NCBI GenBank assembly: GCA_022842465.1
Contig: JALHPN010000055.1
Coordinates: forward strand, 1-42,593
Length of the DNA: 42,593 nucleotides
Reading direction: 5' to 3'
From: Polyangiaceae bacterium
GTDB lineage: Bacteria > Myxococcota_A > Polyangia > Polyangiales > Polyangiaceae
The notes beneath the pieces were generated by a model. The model searched no databases. It saw nothing but the letters and a program-made list of their open reading frames with translations, and had not been told where the DNA came from. The position numbers were made by a program, and so were the translations under genes. Shown here piece by piece: positions 1-8,445 of the stretch. The first letter of the stretch is position 1. Every line of letters starts with the position of its first letter.

Positions 1-179
<179 letters not shown>

Positions 180-202
<23 letters not shown>

Positions 203-1193
203 TCCCCGCCTCCGCGCCCTCCTCGCGGCCCTCCTCCTCACGACGCCCCTCTCGTCGCTGACACGCGTAGCCCGCGCCGCCGACCCGGAGACCTCCCCCG
301 CCCCCGACCCGATGGAGCCCCTCCGCGAGCGCTTCCGCGTGGGCATGGAGCAGTACCGCGCCGGCCGCTTCGCCGACGCCATCCTCACCTGGGAGCAAAT
401 CCACCGTGAGCTCGGCCCCGAGACGGGCTATCGCCTCTCCTACAACCTCGGTCGCGCCTACGACGCCGCCCAGGACCTCACGAAGGCCGCCGAACACTAC
501 GAGAGCTACCTCGCGCAGGTCGCCTCGCGCCGCGCGCGGAGCGAGCCGCTCGAGCCGCTCGTCGAGAAGCAGGAGGGGGCCGCCCGCGAGCGCCTCGCGC
601 AGCTCGTCGCCACGCGCGGGCGCATCGAGGTGGCGAGCGGCGAAAGGCCGACCGTCGCCAGGGTCGACAACGGCGAGCCGCGCCTCGCAGGCTTCGTCGC
701 GTACGTCGCGCCTGGCTCGCATGCGATCACCTTCGGGACCGGGGCGGCGACGTCGCGGACGCAGGTGAGCGTGCGCGAGGGCGAGATCGTCGTCGTGTCT
801 CCTCCGGCCCTCGCCGTCGCTCCCCCGGAGGAGCCGAGACCCGCGCGCATCTCCGTTCCACCCGGAGACACGAGACCGCGCGAGCCCCCCCCGCCGTTCT
901 CCTCGACGTGGCTCTACGTCGCCGGTGGCGTGACGCTCGCGTCGGCGGTGCTCCCGGTCGTCGGCTATGCGAACGCGCTCTCGACGAAGAGCGACTTCCA
1001 GTCGACGGACGACCGCGCCGCGAAAGAGCGCCTCGCCGCCGACTACGACGGCGAGCGCGGCTTCGCGTACGGCTCGCTCGCCGTGACGGGCGGCCTCGCC
1101 GCGATCACGCTCGGGCTCGGCGCAGCATGGCTCTGGTGGCGCCCGGGGGCCGCCCGCGTGCTCTCGTCCGGCCCCGTCGCAGGCACGTTCTGA
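180..1193 (+). CDS. TPR / PEGA-like exported protein with C-terminal membrane segments
   Basis: A 337-residue protein of unknown role. It has an N-terminal signal segment (Leu/Ala-rich, residues 12-33, ending ARA-AD). A TPR-like helical region follows at about 48-110 (YRAGRFADAILTWEQI, LSYNLGRAYDAAQDLTKAAE). A small beta domain of PEGA type covers about 147-200 (RGRIEV...VAYVAPGSHAITF). After a Pro-rich linker come two hydrophobic segments at about 243-262 and 298-318. This signal-TPR-PEGA-membrane layout is common in myxobacterial proteins encoded beside Ser/Thr kinases, and the overlap with the preceding Pro-rich tail fits that. The gene ends with TGA at 1191-1193, directly abutting the TGA of the convergent VWA gene. 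The start is the first ATG; no clear Shine-Dalgarno is visible in the C-rich upstream DNA. Confidence 0.8.
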
Positions 1194-2798
1194 TCACGGG
1201 AGGGCGACGTAGCGGAGGGCGACGTCCCCGACGCGCACGACGTCGCCGGGGTCGAGCGCGTGCGGGCTCGTCCCGAGGCGGACGCCGTTCACGTACGTCG
1301 GGCGTGTGGAGCCGAGGTCCATCACGAAGAACCTCCCGTCGAGCGCGAAGATCTCCGCGTGCCGGCGCGACACCGACGCGCTCGCGATCGCGATGTCGGC
1401 GCTCGCGGTGCGGCCGAGGACGGACTCGGCCGCGAGCGTGAACCGTGTCCCGATCCCTGGCCCCTCGACGATCTCCACGATCGCGGCGGGGACGTTCCCG
1501 GCGGCGAGGTCGAGGAGCCTCGAGCTCGCGTCTCCTCGGGCGCGGGACCTCGGCGCAGCCTCGCCCGCGTCCGTGAGCTTCGAAGCGACGGCGCCCTTTC
1601 GGAACGCCGACCACTGCTCCGGATCGGGCATGCGCTCCATCGCCGTCGCCTCGTCGAGGAGCAGCTCGTAGGTCTCGGAGAGCGGCGATCCGTCTCCGGC
1701 TCGGTACGACGGGTGCGTCGCCACCTGGGCCATGATCGCCCGGAGCTGCGCGACGGCGCCTCCGAACTGCCCATGGTCCGCCCTCCCGCGCGCCTCCGCC
1801 CGCGCCCGCTCGGCGCGCACGAGCAGCACGTCCACGGACGCGCGGTCGACGGGCCTGGGCTCCGCGTGCGAGACCTCGATCGTGACGCTCTCGCGACGCT
1901 CCGCCTTGCGACCCGCCTCGCGCACGACGACGTCCGCGACGGGCGCGAGGAACACCTCGCCCGGCTGAGCGATCGACACCTCGAGCACGATCACCGCGCG
2001 GGCCCCCGCGACGAGATCCGGGACCGCGACGACGACGCCCTCCCGCGAGAAGCGGAGCGCGGCACCGGAGACGAGCCGCTCCACCGTCACGCCTGGCGCG
2101 GGAGCGACGACGAGCTCGATGCCGGCCGCGACCACGTCCGCCTGGGCGCCGATGACGCGTGCGAAGGAGCGCACGCAAGTGGAGGGATCGGCGACGAGCT
2201 CGTAGCCGCCTCCGCCCTCCTCGCCGACGGCAGAGAGGACGTCCTCCTGGTGGTCCAGCCCGTATCCGAGGGACGCGATCGAGATCCCCGGTCGGTGCCG
2301 GCGCACGACTGCGCGGAGCTCCTCCGCGGTCGATGCGCCGACGTTGGGCGCACCGTCGGTGAGGAGCACGATCGACCGCCGCGCCTCCGGCGGCGCGGCG
2401 GCGAGCATCCGCGCGGACGTCTCGACCCCTGCCTCCACGTTCGTCCGACCCTCGGGGCGAAGGCGGGAGACACGCGAGCGGACGAGCCGCTTGCCCTCCG
2501 CGTCCACGGGGACGACGCCCACTACCTCCGTTGCCCGATCGGAGAACGCCACGACCCCGAGACGATCGCCCGGCGCGAGGGCATCGACGAGGAAATCCAC
2601 CGACCGCACGACGTGAGCGAGCGGATCGCCGGCCATGGAGTGCGAGACGTCGAGGGCGAGGACGGTCCACGACGCCGCTCGCGGGCGCTCCCCGGACGCT
2701 TCGCCTCCGCGGCCCTCGAGCGCGAGCACGAGGTTCACGCGACCTCCGGCGGGGGTCACGGAGGACCGATCGAGCAGAGCCGTCCACGCGAGCGCCAT
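1194..2798 (-). CDS. VWA-domain protein with C-terminal FHA domain
   Basis: A 534-residue protein. The N-terminal half is a von Willebrand factor A domain (about 43-215) with a complete metal-adhesion motif: DVSHS at 50-54 (DxSxS), the Thr of GRTNVEAG, and LLTDGAPN. A beta-rich segment with charged linkers follows. Residues from about 440 to the end form an FHA domain (VLGRTASAD, SVSRRHAE, DLGST). The usual NG after DLGST is replaced by RP, so the conserved Asn that contacts the phosphopeptide backbone is missing. No signal peptide is seen, so it is probably cytoplasmic. It lies 18 nt downstream of the spermidine-synthase-like gene. A TACGCT hexamer 6 nt before the ATG suggests it also has its own, leaderless, transcript. 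The ligand is unknown; the domains are clear. Confidence 0.9.
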   Translation of the reverse strand: MALAWTALLDRSSVTPAGGRVNLVLALEGRGGEASGERPRAASWTVLALDVSHSMAGDPLAHVVRSVDFLVDALAPGDRLGVVAFSDRATEVVGVVPVDAEGKRLVRSRVSRLRPEGRTNVEAGVETSARMLAAAPPEARRSIVLLTDGAPNVGASTAEELRAVVRRHRPGISIASLGYGLDHQEDVLSAVGEEGGGGYELVADPSTCVRSFARVIGAQADVVAAGIELVVAPAPGVTVERLVSGAALRFSREGVVVAVPDLVAGARAVIVLEVSIAQPGEVFLAPVADVVVREAGRKAERRESVTIEVSHAEPRPVDRASVDVLLVRAERARAEARGRADHGQFGGAVAQLRAIMAQVATHPSYRAGDGSPLSETYELLLDEATAMERMPDPEQWSAFRKGAVASKLTDAGEAAPRSRARGDASSRLLDLAAGNVPAAIVEIVEGPGIGTRFTLAAESVLGRTASADIAIASASVSRRHAEIFALDGRFFVMDLGSTRPTYVNGVRLGTSPHALDPGDVVRVGDVALRYVALP

Positions 2799-2804
2799 GC
2801 GCTC

Positions 2805-2810
2805 AGCGTA
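2805..2810 (-). promoter_or_regulatory. Putative -10 element (TACGCT) of the VWA-FHA gene
   Basis: TACGCT on the minus strand lies 6 nt before the ATG at 2798. Transcription from it would start at or next to the start codon, giving a leaderless mRNA. It sits in the 18-nt gap after the upstream gene. No convincing -35 is seen. Confidence 0.5.
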
Positions 2811-2816
2811 GCGCTC

Positions 2817-5030
2817 CTAGAACCTGAACCTCATCGCGCCGAGGAGGTTCGCGTAGTCGTCCGTCCAGACCGCCTGGCCGCGGGTCGGCTCGAGCGGCGT
2901 CCATCCGTTGCCCATCGCGACGAGTCGCTCCCGTGCCTCGGTGCCGCTGGAGACGACGGCCCAGGTCGCGGCGGCCTTGTGCACCTCGTCGAAGCCCGCC
3001 TTGGTGTCGGCGCGATAGGTCGTCGTCATCCCTGCTGCGTGCGCGACTCCCGCGACGACGGGCGGTAACACGAGGTGCCGGTTCGAGAGGTGGAGGAGGA
3101 GGACCCCGTCCGCAGCGAGGGCCCGCTTGTAGGCGCCGAGCGCCTCGCGCGTGAGGAGGTGGACCGGGATCGCGTCCGACGAGAACGCGTCGAGGACGAG
3201 GACGTCGAAGCGATCGCCGGGACCGCTCTCGATGCGCACGCGCGCGTCCCCCACCTCGATCGCGAGCGGCACGCCGCGGGCTTCGGCGTCGGTGAGGAAG
3301 GAGAACTGCTTCCGCGCGACCTCGACGACGTCCGGGGAGAGCTCGAAGAACGTCCAGGAGTCCCCCTTCCGTGCGTACGCGGCGAGCTCTCCCGCGCCGA
3401 GGCCGATGACGCCGACGCGTCGCGGCGCCGAGGTCGGATCGGTCGGAGCTGGGAGCGGGCCGAGCACGTCGCCGGCGGGCCCCTTCAGATGGTAGTAGCT
3501 CGACGGGAAACCCTGCTTCGAGGGATCGAGCGATTGCTCGCCGTGGAGCGTGCTCCCGTTCGCGAGCTTCCGCGCGCCCTCCTTCTCCGTGACGCGGAGC
3601 ACGCCGAAGAAGCTGCGGGACGCCCAGATCTCCTTGGTCTTCGTCTCGGCGAACGGGCGAGCGGCGAGCACGAGTGTCAGGAGCGCGAGCGCGAAGCCGA
3701 TGGGGCGCTTCCGCCGGACGATGCAGAGGGTGAGGAGGCCGAGCATGATGCCGAACGCGACGGGCGTGGTCGCGGGCACGACCACGCGGTACACGACGAC
3801 GCCGGCGACGGCGATGAAGGCGACGACGCCGAGGTCGACGCGCGAGACGCGGGGACCGTCCTCCTTCGGCATGACCCACACGCGCGAGGCCACCGCGAGC
3901 AGCACCGCGAGCGGGTACTCCACGTGATCGACGAACGCGAGCGGCGCGACGAGCCCGTTCCAGACGCCGCCGAGCGCGCCGCCGAGGGAGAGGAGGAAAT
4001 AGAACTCGGTGAGCCGCGAAACGCCGGGCCGCAGCGTCGCGAGCGTCCGGTGGCAGAGCACGGCGGCGGCGAACAGGAAGAAGAAGTGGAGCCCCGTCAT
4101 CACGAGCACCAGGCTGTCGGCCCGCGTGAAGATGATGAACAGGACGAGCGGCGCGAGGAGGCCGACGAGGCGCGCCGAGGTCTCGGCGGAGAGGATGGGT
4201 TTCTCGGAGAAGGCGACGATGAACGAGACGAGGTAGAGCGCGAGCGGCATCAACCAGAGGAGCGGCACGCTGGCGACGTCGGTGGTGACGAACTCCGTCG
4301 CGCCGAGGAGGAGCGTCGACGGGACGAAGGCGAGGCCGATCCAGACGAGCCGCTGCTGCCAGCGCTTCTTCGGGAGGCGCGGAGACTCGGCGTCGAGAGA
4401 CGCGGCTCCACCGAGGACCTGCGGCGGGACGCTCTTCGCCCTCATCGCCCCGAGCGTCGTGAGCGCGCTGACCGCGACGAGCGCCGCGAAGACGAGGTAG
4501 CCGAGCTGGAAGAGCCGCCCCTGCCCCGAGAGGCCGAGGAGCGGCTCGACGACGAACGGGTAGCCGACGAGCGTGAGCATGCTGCCCGCGTTGCTCGCCG
4601 CGTAGAGGTGGTAGGGGTCACGCTCGCCGCGATGCGCGAACCACCGCTGCACGAGCGGTGACGTCGTCGACAACACGAAGAACGGCGCGCCCACGGTCCG
4701 GAGGAGCACGAGGATGAGCCCTCCCGTCGGGTGGTGCACGACGAGGTCCTTCGCGAAGCCGGGGTCGACCGCGATCGGGAACGCGAAGAGCGCGCTGGCG
4801 ACGACGACGAGGTGGACGAGGACCTGCGTGCGCGTCTCGAAGCGTGTACCGAGGACGTGGGCGTAGCCGTAGCCGCCGAGGAGGAGCGCCTGGAAGCAGA
4901 GCGAGCAGACGATCCACACCGCGGGCGCACCGCCGAGGAGGGGGACGATCATCCGCGCAGCCATGGGCTGCACGAGGAAGAGCAGCATCGCGCCGATGAA
5001 GATCGTGGCGACGTATCGAGCCCGGATCAC
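2817..5030 (-). CDS. Membrane-fused spermidine-synthase-like protein
   Basis: A 737-residue fusion. Roughly the first 500 residues are strongly hydrophobic, with about a dozen membrane segments, starting IRARYVATIFIGAMLLFLVQ. The last 200 residues form a soluble SAM-binding fold of the spermine/spermidine synthase type, with GVIGLGAGELA (about residue 540), FFELSPDVVEVA and LDAFSSDAIPVHLLT. Such fusions are usually annotated as fused MFS/spermidine synthase; true polyamine synthesis is unproven for most of them. The start is the GTG at 5028-5030, which overlaps the TGA of the upstream sigma-54 activator gene (GTGA, 4 nt), so the two are translationally coupled. A longer reading upstream of this GTG would run inside the activator gene in another frame and is rejected. 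The stop is 18 nt from the VWA-FHA start. Confidence 0.88.
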   Translation of the reverse strand: MIRARYVATIFIGAMLLFLVQPMAARMIVPLLGGAPAVWIVCSLCFQALLLGGYGYAHVLGTRFETRTQVLVHLVVVASALFAFPIAVDPGFAKDLVVHHPTGGLILVLLRTVGAPFFVLSTTSPLVQRWFAHRGERDPYHLYAASNAGSMLTLVGYPFVVEPLLGLSGQGRLFQLGYLVFAALVAVSALTTLGAMRAKSVPPQVLGGAASLDAESPRLPKKRWQQRLVWIGLAFVPSTLLLGATEFVTTDVASVPLLWLMPLALYLVSFIVAFSEKPILSAETSARLVGLLAPLVLFIIFTRADSLVLVMTGLHFFFLFAAAVLCHRTLATLRPGVSRLTEFYFLLSLGGALGGVWNGLVAPLAFVDHVEYPLAVLLAVASRVWVMPKEDGPRVSRVDLGVVAFIAVAGVVVYRVVVPATTPVAFGIMLGLLTLCIVRRKRPIGFALALLTLVLAARPFAETKTKEIWASRSFFGVLRVTEKEGARKLANGSTLHGEQSLDPSKQGFPSSYYHLKGPAGDVLGPLPAPTDPTSAPRRVGVIGLGAGELAAYARKGDSWTFFELSPDVVEVARKQFSFLTDAEARGVPLAIEVGDARVRIESGPGDRFDVLVLDAFSSDAIPVHLLTREALGAYKRALAADGVLLLHLSNRHLVLPPVVAGVAHAAGMTTTYRADTKAGFDEVHKAAATWAVVSSGTEARERLVAMGNGWTPLEPTRGQAVWTDDYANLLGAMRFRF

Positions 5031-6349
5031 GGTTTCTCGATCCCGTACTTCCGTAGGTAGGCCCGGACGTGATGGCGCTCCATCCCGCTCTGGCGTGCCA
5101 TCTCGCTGACGTTGCCCTTCGTTCCCTTCGAGAGGTGCGTGAAGTACTCGCGCTCGAAGGCCGCGATCGCGCCCTTCTTCGCCTCCGTGAAGGCGGTCTG
5201 CCCGCCGCTCGCGCCTGCGGAGGCGGCGCTCGCGCCCGGCATCGGCTCGCGGGCGAGGGTGAGGACGTCGTCGATCGCGTCGGGGGTGTCGGCGAGCGTC
5301 GCCGCGACCTGCACGACGTTCACGAGCTCGCGCACGTTCCCAGGCCAGTCGTGCGACCCGAGCCGGCTCTCGATCCAGTCGAGGACGACGGGGGCCGCCG
5401 CGGCGTGACCGACGCGCTTGCACGTCTCCTCGACGAGGAGCGGCAGATCGGTCAGCCGCTCGCGGAGAGCGGGGAGCTCGACCCGCACCTGCGCGATCCG
5501 GAAGAAGAGGTCGCTCCGGAAGCGGCCCGCGTTCATCTCGGTGCCGAGATCTCGGCGCGTCGCGGCGAGGAGCCTGACGTCGATGGGCTCGAACGTGCTC
5601 GATCCTACGCGCTTCACCTGCCGCTCGGCGAGGGCGCGGAGGAGCTTCGGCTGGAGATCGATCGGCAGCTCTCCGAGCTCGTCGAGGAAGAGCGTGCCGC
5701 CGTGTGCCTCTGCGAGGGCGCCCTTCTTCCGCTCGGTCGCGCCGGTGAACGCGCCCTTCTCGTGCCCGAAGAGGAGGCTCTCGGCGAGGCTCCCCGGAAT
5801 CGACCCGCAGTCGACGACGACGAAGGGACCGTCCTTGCGATCGCTCGCCTGGTGAACGCTGCGCGCGACGACCTCCTTCCCCGTCCCGGTCTCGCCGAGG
5901 ACGAGGATGGAGAGCGGGGTCCGCGCGACCTTCTCGAGCACGCCGAAGAGGCGCCGCATGCGAGGAGACGTCCCGACGAGCTCACCGAAGCGATCGGCGA
6001 AGCCGACGTCGACCCGCTGCTTCGCCGTCGTCGGAGTGACGACGAGCTTGCTACCGCCGACGGTGATCTCGCTGCGCGCGGTGACGACCGCCTCGCGGAC
6101 GCGGAGGCTGCCGACGAAGGTGCCGTTCGTGCTGCCGAGGTCTCGGACGAGGATCCCCTCGTTGACGGCGCGGAGCTCGCAGTGGAGCGAGCTCACCTCC
6201 GCGTCGGCGAGGCGGATGCGGGCGCCTTCGTCCCGTCCGACCACGGTGGGGTCGACGTCGACCTCTACGTCCGCGCCGTCGGGCGTGGTGACGACGCCGC
6301 CGCGGACGAACCAGTGGAGGATGCGTGCTCGCGTCGAGCTCTCGGACAT
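5027..6349 (-). CDS. FHA-domain sigma-54-dependent transcriptional activator
   Basis: A 440-residue enhancer-binding protein. An N-terminal FHA domain (about 15-105) keeps VVGRDEGA, VSSLHCEL and DLGSTNGTFVG, so the phosphothreonine-contacting residues look intact. A AAA+ domain follows, with Walker A GETGTGKE (about 150), the sigma-54 contact loop GAFTGA (about 200), Walker B GGTLFLDELGEL and SHDWPGNVRELVN. The C-terminus is a Fis-type HTH (KGNVSEMARQSGMERHHVRAYL). In this architecture Ser/Thr phosphorylation, not two-component phosphotransfer, is thought to control the activator. An upstream in-frame ATG at 6367 adds MRQPRS. I prefer 6349 because a TATGCG hexamer on the minus strand overlaps the upstream ATG, but the choice is uncertain. 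It is the first gene of the minus-strand run toward the spermidine-synthase fusion and VWA-FHA genes. Confidence 0.9.
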   Translation of the reverse strand: MSESSTRARILHWFVRGGVVTTPDGADVEVDVDPTVVGRDEGARIRLADAEVSSLHCELRAVNEGILVRDLGSTNGTFVGSLRVREAVVTARSEITVGGSKLVVTPTTAKQRVDVGFADRFGELVGTSPRMRRLFGVLEKVARTPLSILVLGETGTGKEVVARSVHQASDRKDGPFVVVDCGSIPGSLAESLLFGHEKGAFTGATERKKGALAEAHGGTLFLDELGELPIDLQPKLLRALAERQVKRVGSSTFEPIDVRLLAATRRDLGTEMNAGRFRSDLFFRIAQVRVELPALRERLTDLPLLVEETCKRVGHAAAAPVVLDWIESRLGSHDWPGNVRELVNVVQVAATLADTPDAIDDVLTLAREPMPGASAASAGASGGQTAFTEAKKGAIAAFEREYFTHLSKGTKGNVSEMARQSGMERHHVRAYLRKYGIEKP

Positions 6350-6401
6350 CGAACGAGGTTGTCGCATAGGCAAGGCCCCGGGGGAACCGCTCGCGTGCCG
6401 G

Positions 6402-6419
6402 TGGACGTCCCCACGTCCA
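6402..6419. repeat. Perfect inverted repeat between divergent genes
   Basis: TGGACGT-CCCC-ACGTCCA is a perfect 7-bp dyad with a 4-nt centre, between the divergent sigma-54 activator and lipoprotein genes. No T-run follows on either strand, so an operator is more likely than a terminator. The binding protein is unknown; the adjacent activator is one candidate. Confidence 0.45.
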
Positions 6420-6502
6420 GGGGGGGACGCCGGATCACGGCAGGAAAAGCCCTCCGGCGAGGGCGCCGCCGTGGCATGCTGGATGCAACTCCAGCGCTGG
6501 TC

Positions 6503-6507
6503 GGAGG
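6503..6507 (+). promoter_or_regulatory. Shine-Dalgarno GGAGG fixing the lipoprotein start
   Basis: GGAGG lies 7 nt before the ATG at 6515 and decides the start of a reading frame that is open far upstream. Confidence 0.75.
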
Positions 6508-6514
6508 TCGCGCG

Positions 6515-7378
6515 ATGGTCGTTTCCGGTCTTCCCCGTTGGCTCGCGGTCGTCGCGGCGTCCCTGCTGGTCGTGACGGCGTGCAGGAAGAAGGACGACAC
6601 GCCCGACGACCTCGTCGTCGCGGACGACCCTCTCGCGATGGCCGAGGACGGCTCGGACGCGAACACGGTCGAGACGAACGGCCAGCTCCTCACGTCGACG
6701 CTCGTCGCGACGAGCACGTCGGGATCGCTCTCGGTCGCGTCCGCCTCGGACCTTGGGTTCGGAGACCTCCGGACGCAGGAGGTCGGGGACGGCACGAAGG
6801 CGCTCTACTTTCCGCGCGGCTGCGTGGACGTCGTCCACGACGCGACGACGAAGACGGCGACCTACACGTTCGCCGGCTGCACGGGCCCGAGCGGCCTCGC
6901 GCGCGTCCGCGGGACCGTGAGGGCCACCTACGCCGCCGAGGGCGGCGTGCTCGTCCTCGACTTGACGGCCGACGACCTCCAGATCAGCGGAGCGACCCTC
7001 GACGTCCACGCCCGCGCCGAGATCACGGCGGAAGGCGTCGCCCGCACGATGCGCTGGAAGGCGGAGATCGCGGGTCAGACCGCGCGCGGCCGAGAGCTCA
7101 CGCGGACGTCGGACAAGACGCTGAAGTGGACCGTGGGCGAGCGCTGCCTCGCCGTCGAAGGGACGTCCGAGGGCAAGATCCGCTCACGGAACCTGCGGAC
7201 GGTCGTTTCGGACTATCGCCGTTGTCAGCGCGGGTGCCCGGAGGACGGCGGCGTCATCACGACCACCAACCTCGACAGTGGGAAGGTCGTCGAGATCCGC
7301 TTCGACGGCACGGACGAGGCGACGTTCGTCGGGCCGAACGGCACGGAGACCGCGCTCCCGCTGCTCTGCAGCGGGTGA
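6515..7378 (+). CDS. Hypothetical lipoprotein
   Basis: A 287-residue predicted lipoprotein of unknown function. Residues 1-23 form a type II signal peptide: charged start, hydrophobic core LAVVAASLLVV, lipobox VTAC with the lipidated Cys at 23. The mature part is soluble and beta-strand-rich, with recurring short Thr/Val/Asp strands (TKTATYTFAGC, ATLDVHARAEITAEG) and three more Cys in the C-terminal third. No family is recognised. The long open frame in front of it is antisense to the sigma-54 activator gene; the true start is the ATG with GGAGG 7 nt upstream. It is divergent from the activator, with a perfect dyad (6402-6419) between them, and convergent with the PilZ gene 12 nt downstream. 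Confidence 0.8.
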   Translation: MVVSGLPRWLAVVAASLLVVTACRKKDDTPDDLVVADDPLAMAEDGSDANTVETNGQLLTSTLVATSTSGSLSVASASDLGFGDLRTQEVGDGTKALYFPRGCVDVVHDATTKTATYTFAGCTGPSGLARVRGTVRATYAAEGGVLVLDLTADDLQISGATLDVHARAEITAEGVARTMRWKAEIAGQTARGRELTRTSDKTLKWTVGERCLAVEGTSEGKIRSRNLRTVVSDYRRCQRGCPEDGGVITTTNLDSGKVVEIRFDGTDEATFVGPNGTETALPLLCSG

Positions 7379-7390
7379 GACGCGGCGCTC

Positions 7391-7786
7391 TCAGACCTTT
7401 TCGTTCGGCTCGTCGGCGCCTCCCGACGGGTCGTCGTCGGGGGCTGGCGGCGCCGATTTGAGGGTCCCCGAGAGGGCCATGAACTCGAGCCCCACGATGA
7501 CGCCGTCGGGCTCCTCCTGGACCCAGACCACCCGCGCCGTCCGGCTCAGGACTTCGTCCGCGCCGAGGGTGACCTCGAACTTCTGCCCCAAGGAGACCTT
7601 CTCCTCGAGGATCGCCCGGAGCCCGCCCCGGCTCACGTTGAGCGCCCAGCCCTCGAGGACCTGGTTCCCGTCGGCGCGGAGCGTCACGCGCTCGGTCACC
7701 TCGCGCCGGGCGCCGCCACGACGCATCGCGTGAGCGCCGCTGGGGACCTTGAAGCCGTGCGAAGGGGTGGGAGTTCGCTTGGTCAT
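7391..7786 (-). CDS. PilZ-domain protein (likely c-di-GMP binding)
   Basis: A 131-residue protein that is essentially one PilZ domain plus an acidic, Pro-rich tail. Both c-di-GMP signature motifs are present: RGGAR (RxxxR, residues 23-27) and NVSRGG (NxSxxG, 50-55), followed by the expected strands (LRAILEEKVSLGQKFEVTL, ARVVWVQEEPDGVIVGLEF). A domain of this kind normally acts as a small adaptor that changes partner contacts on binding cyclic di-GMP; the partner cannot be read from the sequence. The gene stands alone on the minus strand. A TACCAT hexamer at 7817-7822 on the minus strand could be its -10, giving a leader of about 24 nt. Confidence 0.88.
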   Translation of the reverse strand: MTKRTPTPSHGFKVPSGAHAMRRGGARREVTERVTLRADGNQVLEGWALNVSRGGLRAILEEKVSLGQKFEVTLGADEVLSRTARVVWVQEEPDGVIVGLEFMALSGTLKSAPPAPDDDPSGGADEPNEKV

Positions 7787-7931
7787 GTGTCGGAGGCGCG
7801 TCGCGGAATCGAGAACATGGTAGCAGAGCCGTGGTCTTCGCGCGCAACTCCGCGTCCGCGTTCATGGGAGTTGACGCACCAGGTCCTTTCGCCAGAATGT
7901 AGGACGGTCGAAACGGTTCGCCGAGCTCAAC

Positions 7932-8378
7932 GTGTCTTCGCCTCCCCCCTCCACCCCGCAGCAGCTCAAGAAGGCGCTCGTCGCCAGCGGTTTCGAGGTG
8001 TTCAGGACCTTGGCCGACGAGGTCGTCCTCGCCGAACGCGTCCGCGAGAACCTCATCCTCGACTCGGGCGTCCGCGTGGGTTTCCTCCCCGACGGTCGGC
8101 TTCGCGTGCGCATCGTCGTTCGGGCCCAGCAGAACGACTTCCCGAACGAGAACCCGACCGCCCTCTTCGACCGGTGCCGACGCCTCGCGGAGTCCGCGGT
8201 GGCGGAAGGGTTCGCCGAAGACGCGACGAACGTGAACGCGGTGAAGGATCCAGCCGATCCGGATCGCACGCTGGACACGTTCTACGAGCTCTACCTCCGC
8301 CGCGAGGTCGTCGACGTCGACGCGGCCCTGCCCGTGCTGAAGTACGCTCTTTCGTTCGACAAAGCCGTCCACCACTGA
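7932..8378 (+). CDS. Conserved-looking hypothetical protein
   Basis: A 148-residue soluble protein that I do not recognise. It shows an amphipathic N-terminal helix (PQQLKKALVASGFEVFRTL), alternating strands (VRVGFLPDGRLRVRIVVRAQ), a central helix (PTALFDRCRRLAESAVAEGF) and a C-terminal part with DTFYELYLRREVVDVDAALPVLKYAL. There is no signal peptide or membrane segment. The alpha-beta-alpha look would fit a small chaperone-like or YbjN-like fold, but that is speculation. The start is GTG at 7932 with only a weak Shine-Dalgarno. A TTGACG (7871-7876) followed after 16 nt by CAGAAT could be a sigma-70-like promoter. The frame has normal codon use for the window, and the next gene starts 67 nt downstream in the same direction. 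Confidence 0.7.
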   Translation: MSSPPPSTPQQLKKALVASGFEVFRTLADEVVLAERVRENLILDSGVRVGFLPDGRLRVRIVVRAQQNDFPNENPTALFDRCRRLAESAVAEGFAEDATNVNAVKDPADPDRTLDTFYELYLRREVVDVDAALPVLKYALSFDKAVHH

Positions 8379-8404
8379 CGTTCGGTCGCGCGCCGGCAAG
8401 CGTC

Positions 8405-8410
8405 TACCCT
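8405..8410 (+). promoter_or_regulatory. Putative -10 element (TACCCT) of the PpiD-like gene
   Basis: TACCCT lies 35 nt before the ATG at 8446. A start site about 7 nt further on leaves a leader of roughly 29 nt containing AAGGCAGG, a plausible Shine-Dalgarno. Confidence 0.4.
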
Positions 8411-8445
8411 CACGCGGGCCACCGTGGTAAGGCAGGCGCGCGCAC

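Noticed and set aside
1105..2787. Long minus-strand frame of 560 codons over the VWA-FHA gene
   Set aside because: Arg/Gly/Ala-rich shadow of the true frame, with no domain and wrong codon-position GC.
3075..4661. Plus-strand frame of 528 codons opposite the spermidine-synthase-like gene
   Set aside because: Highly charged (Glu/Arg) antisense shadow without hydrophobic core or motif; the minus-strand frame has clear domains.
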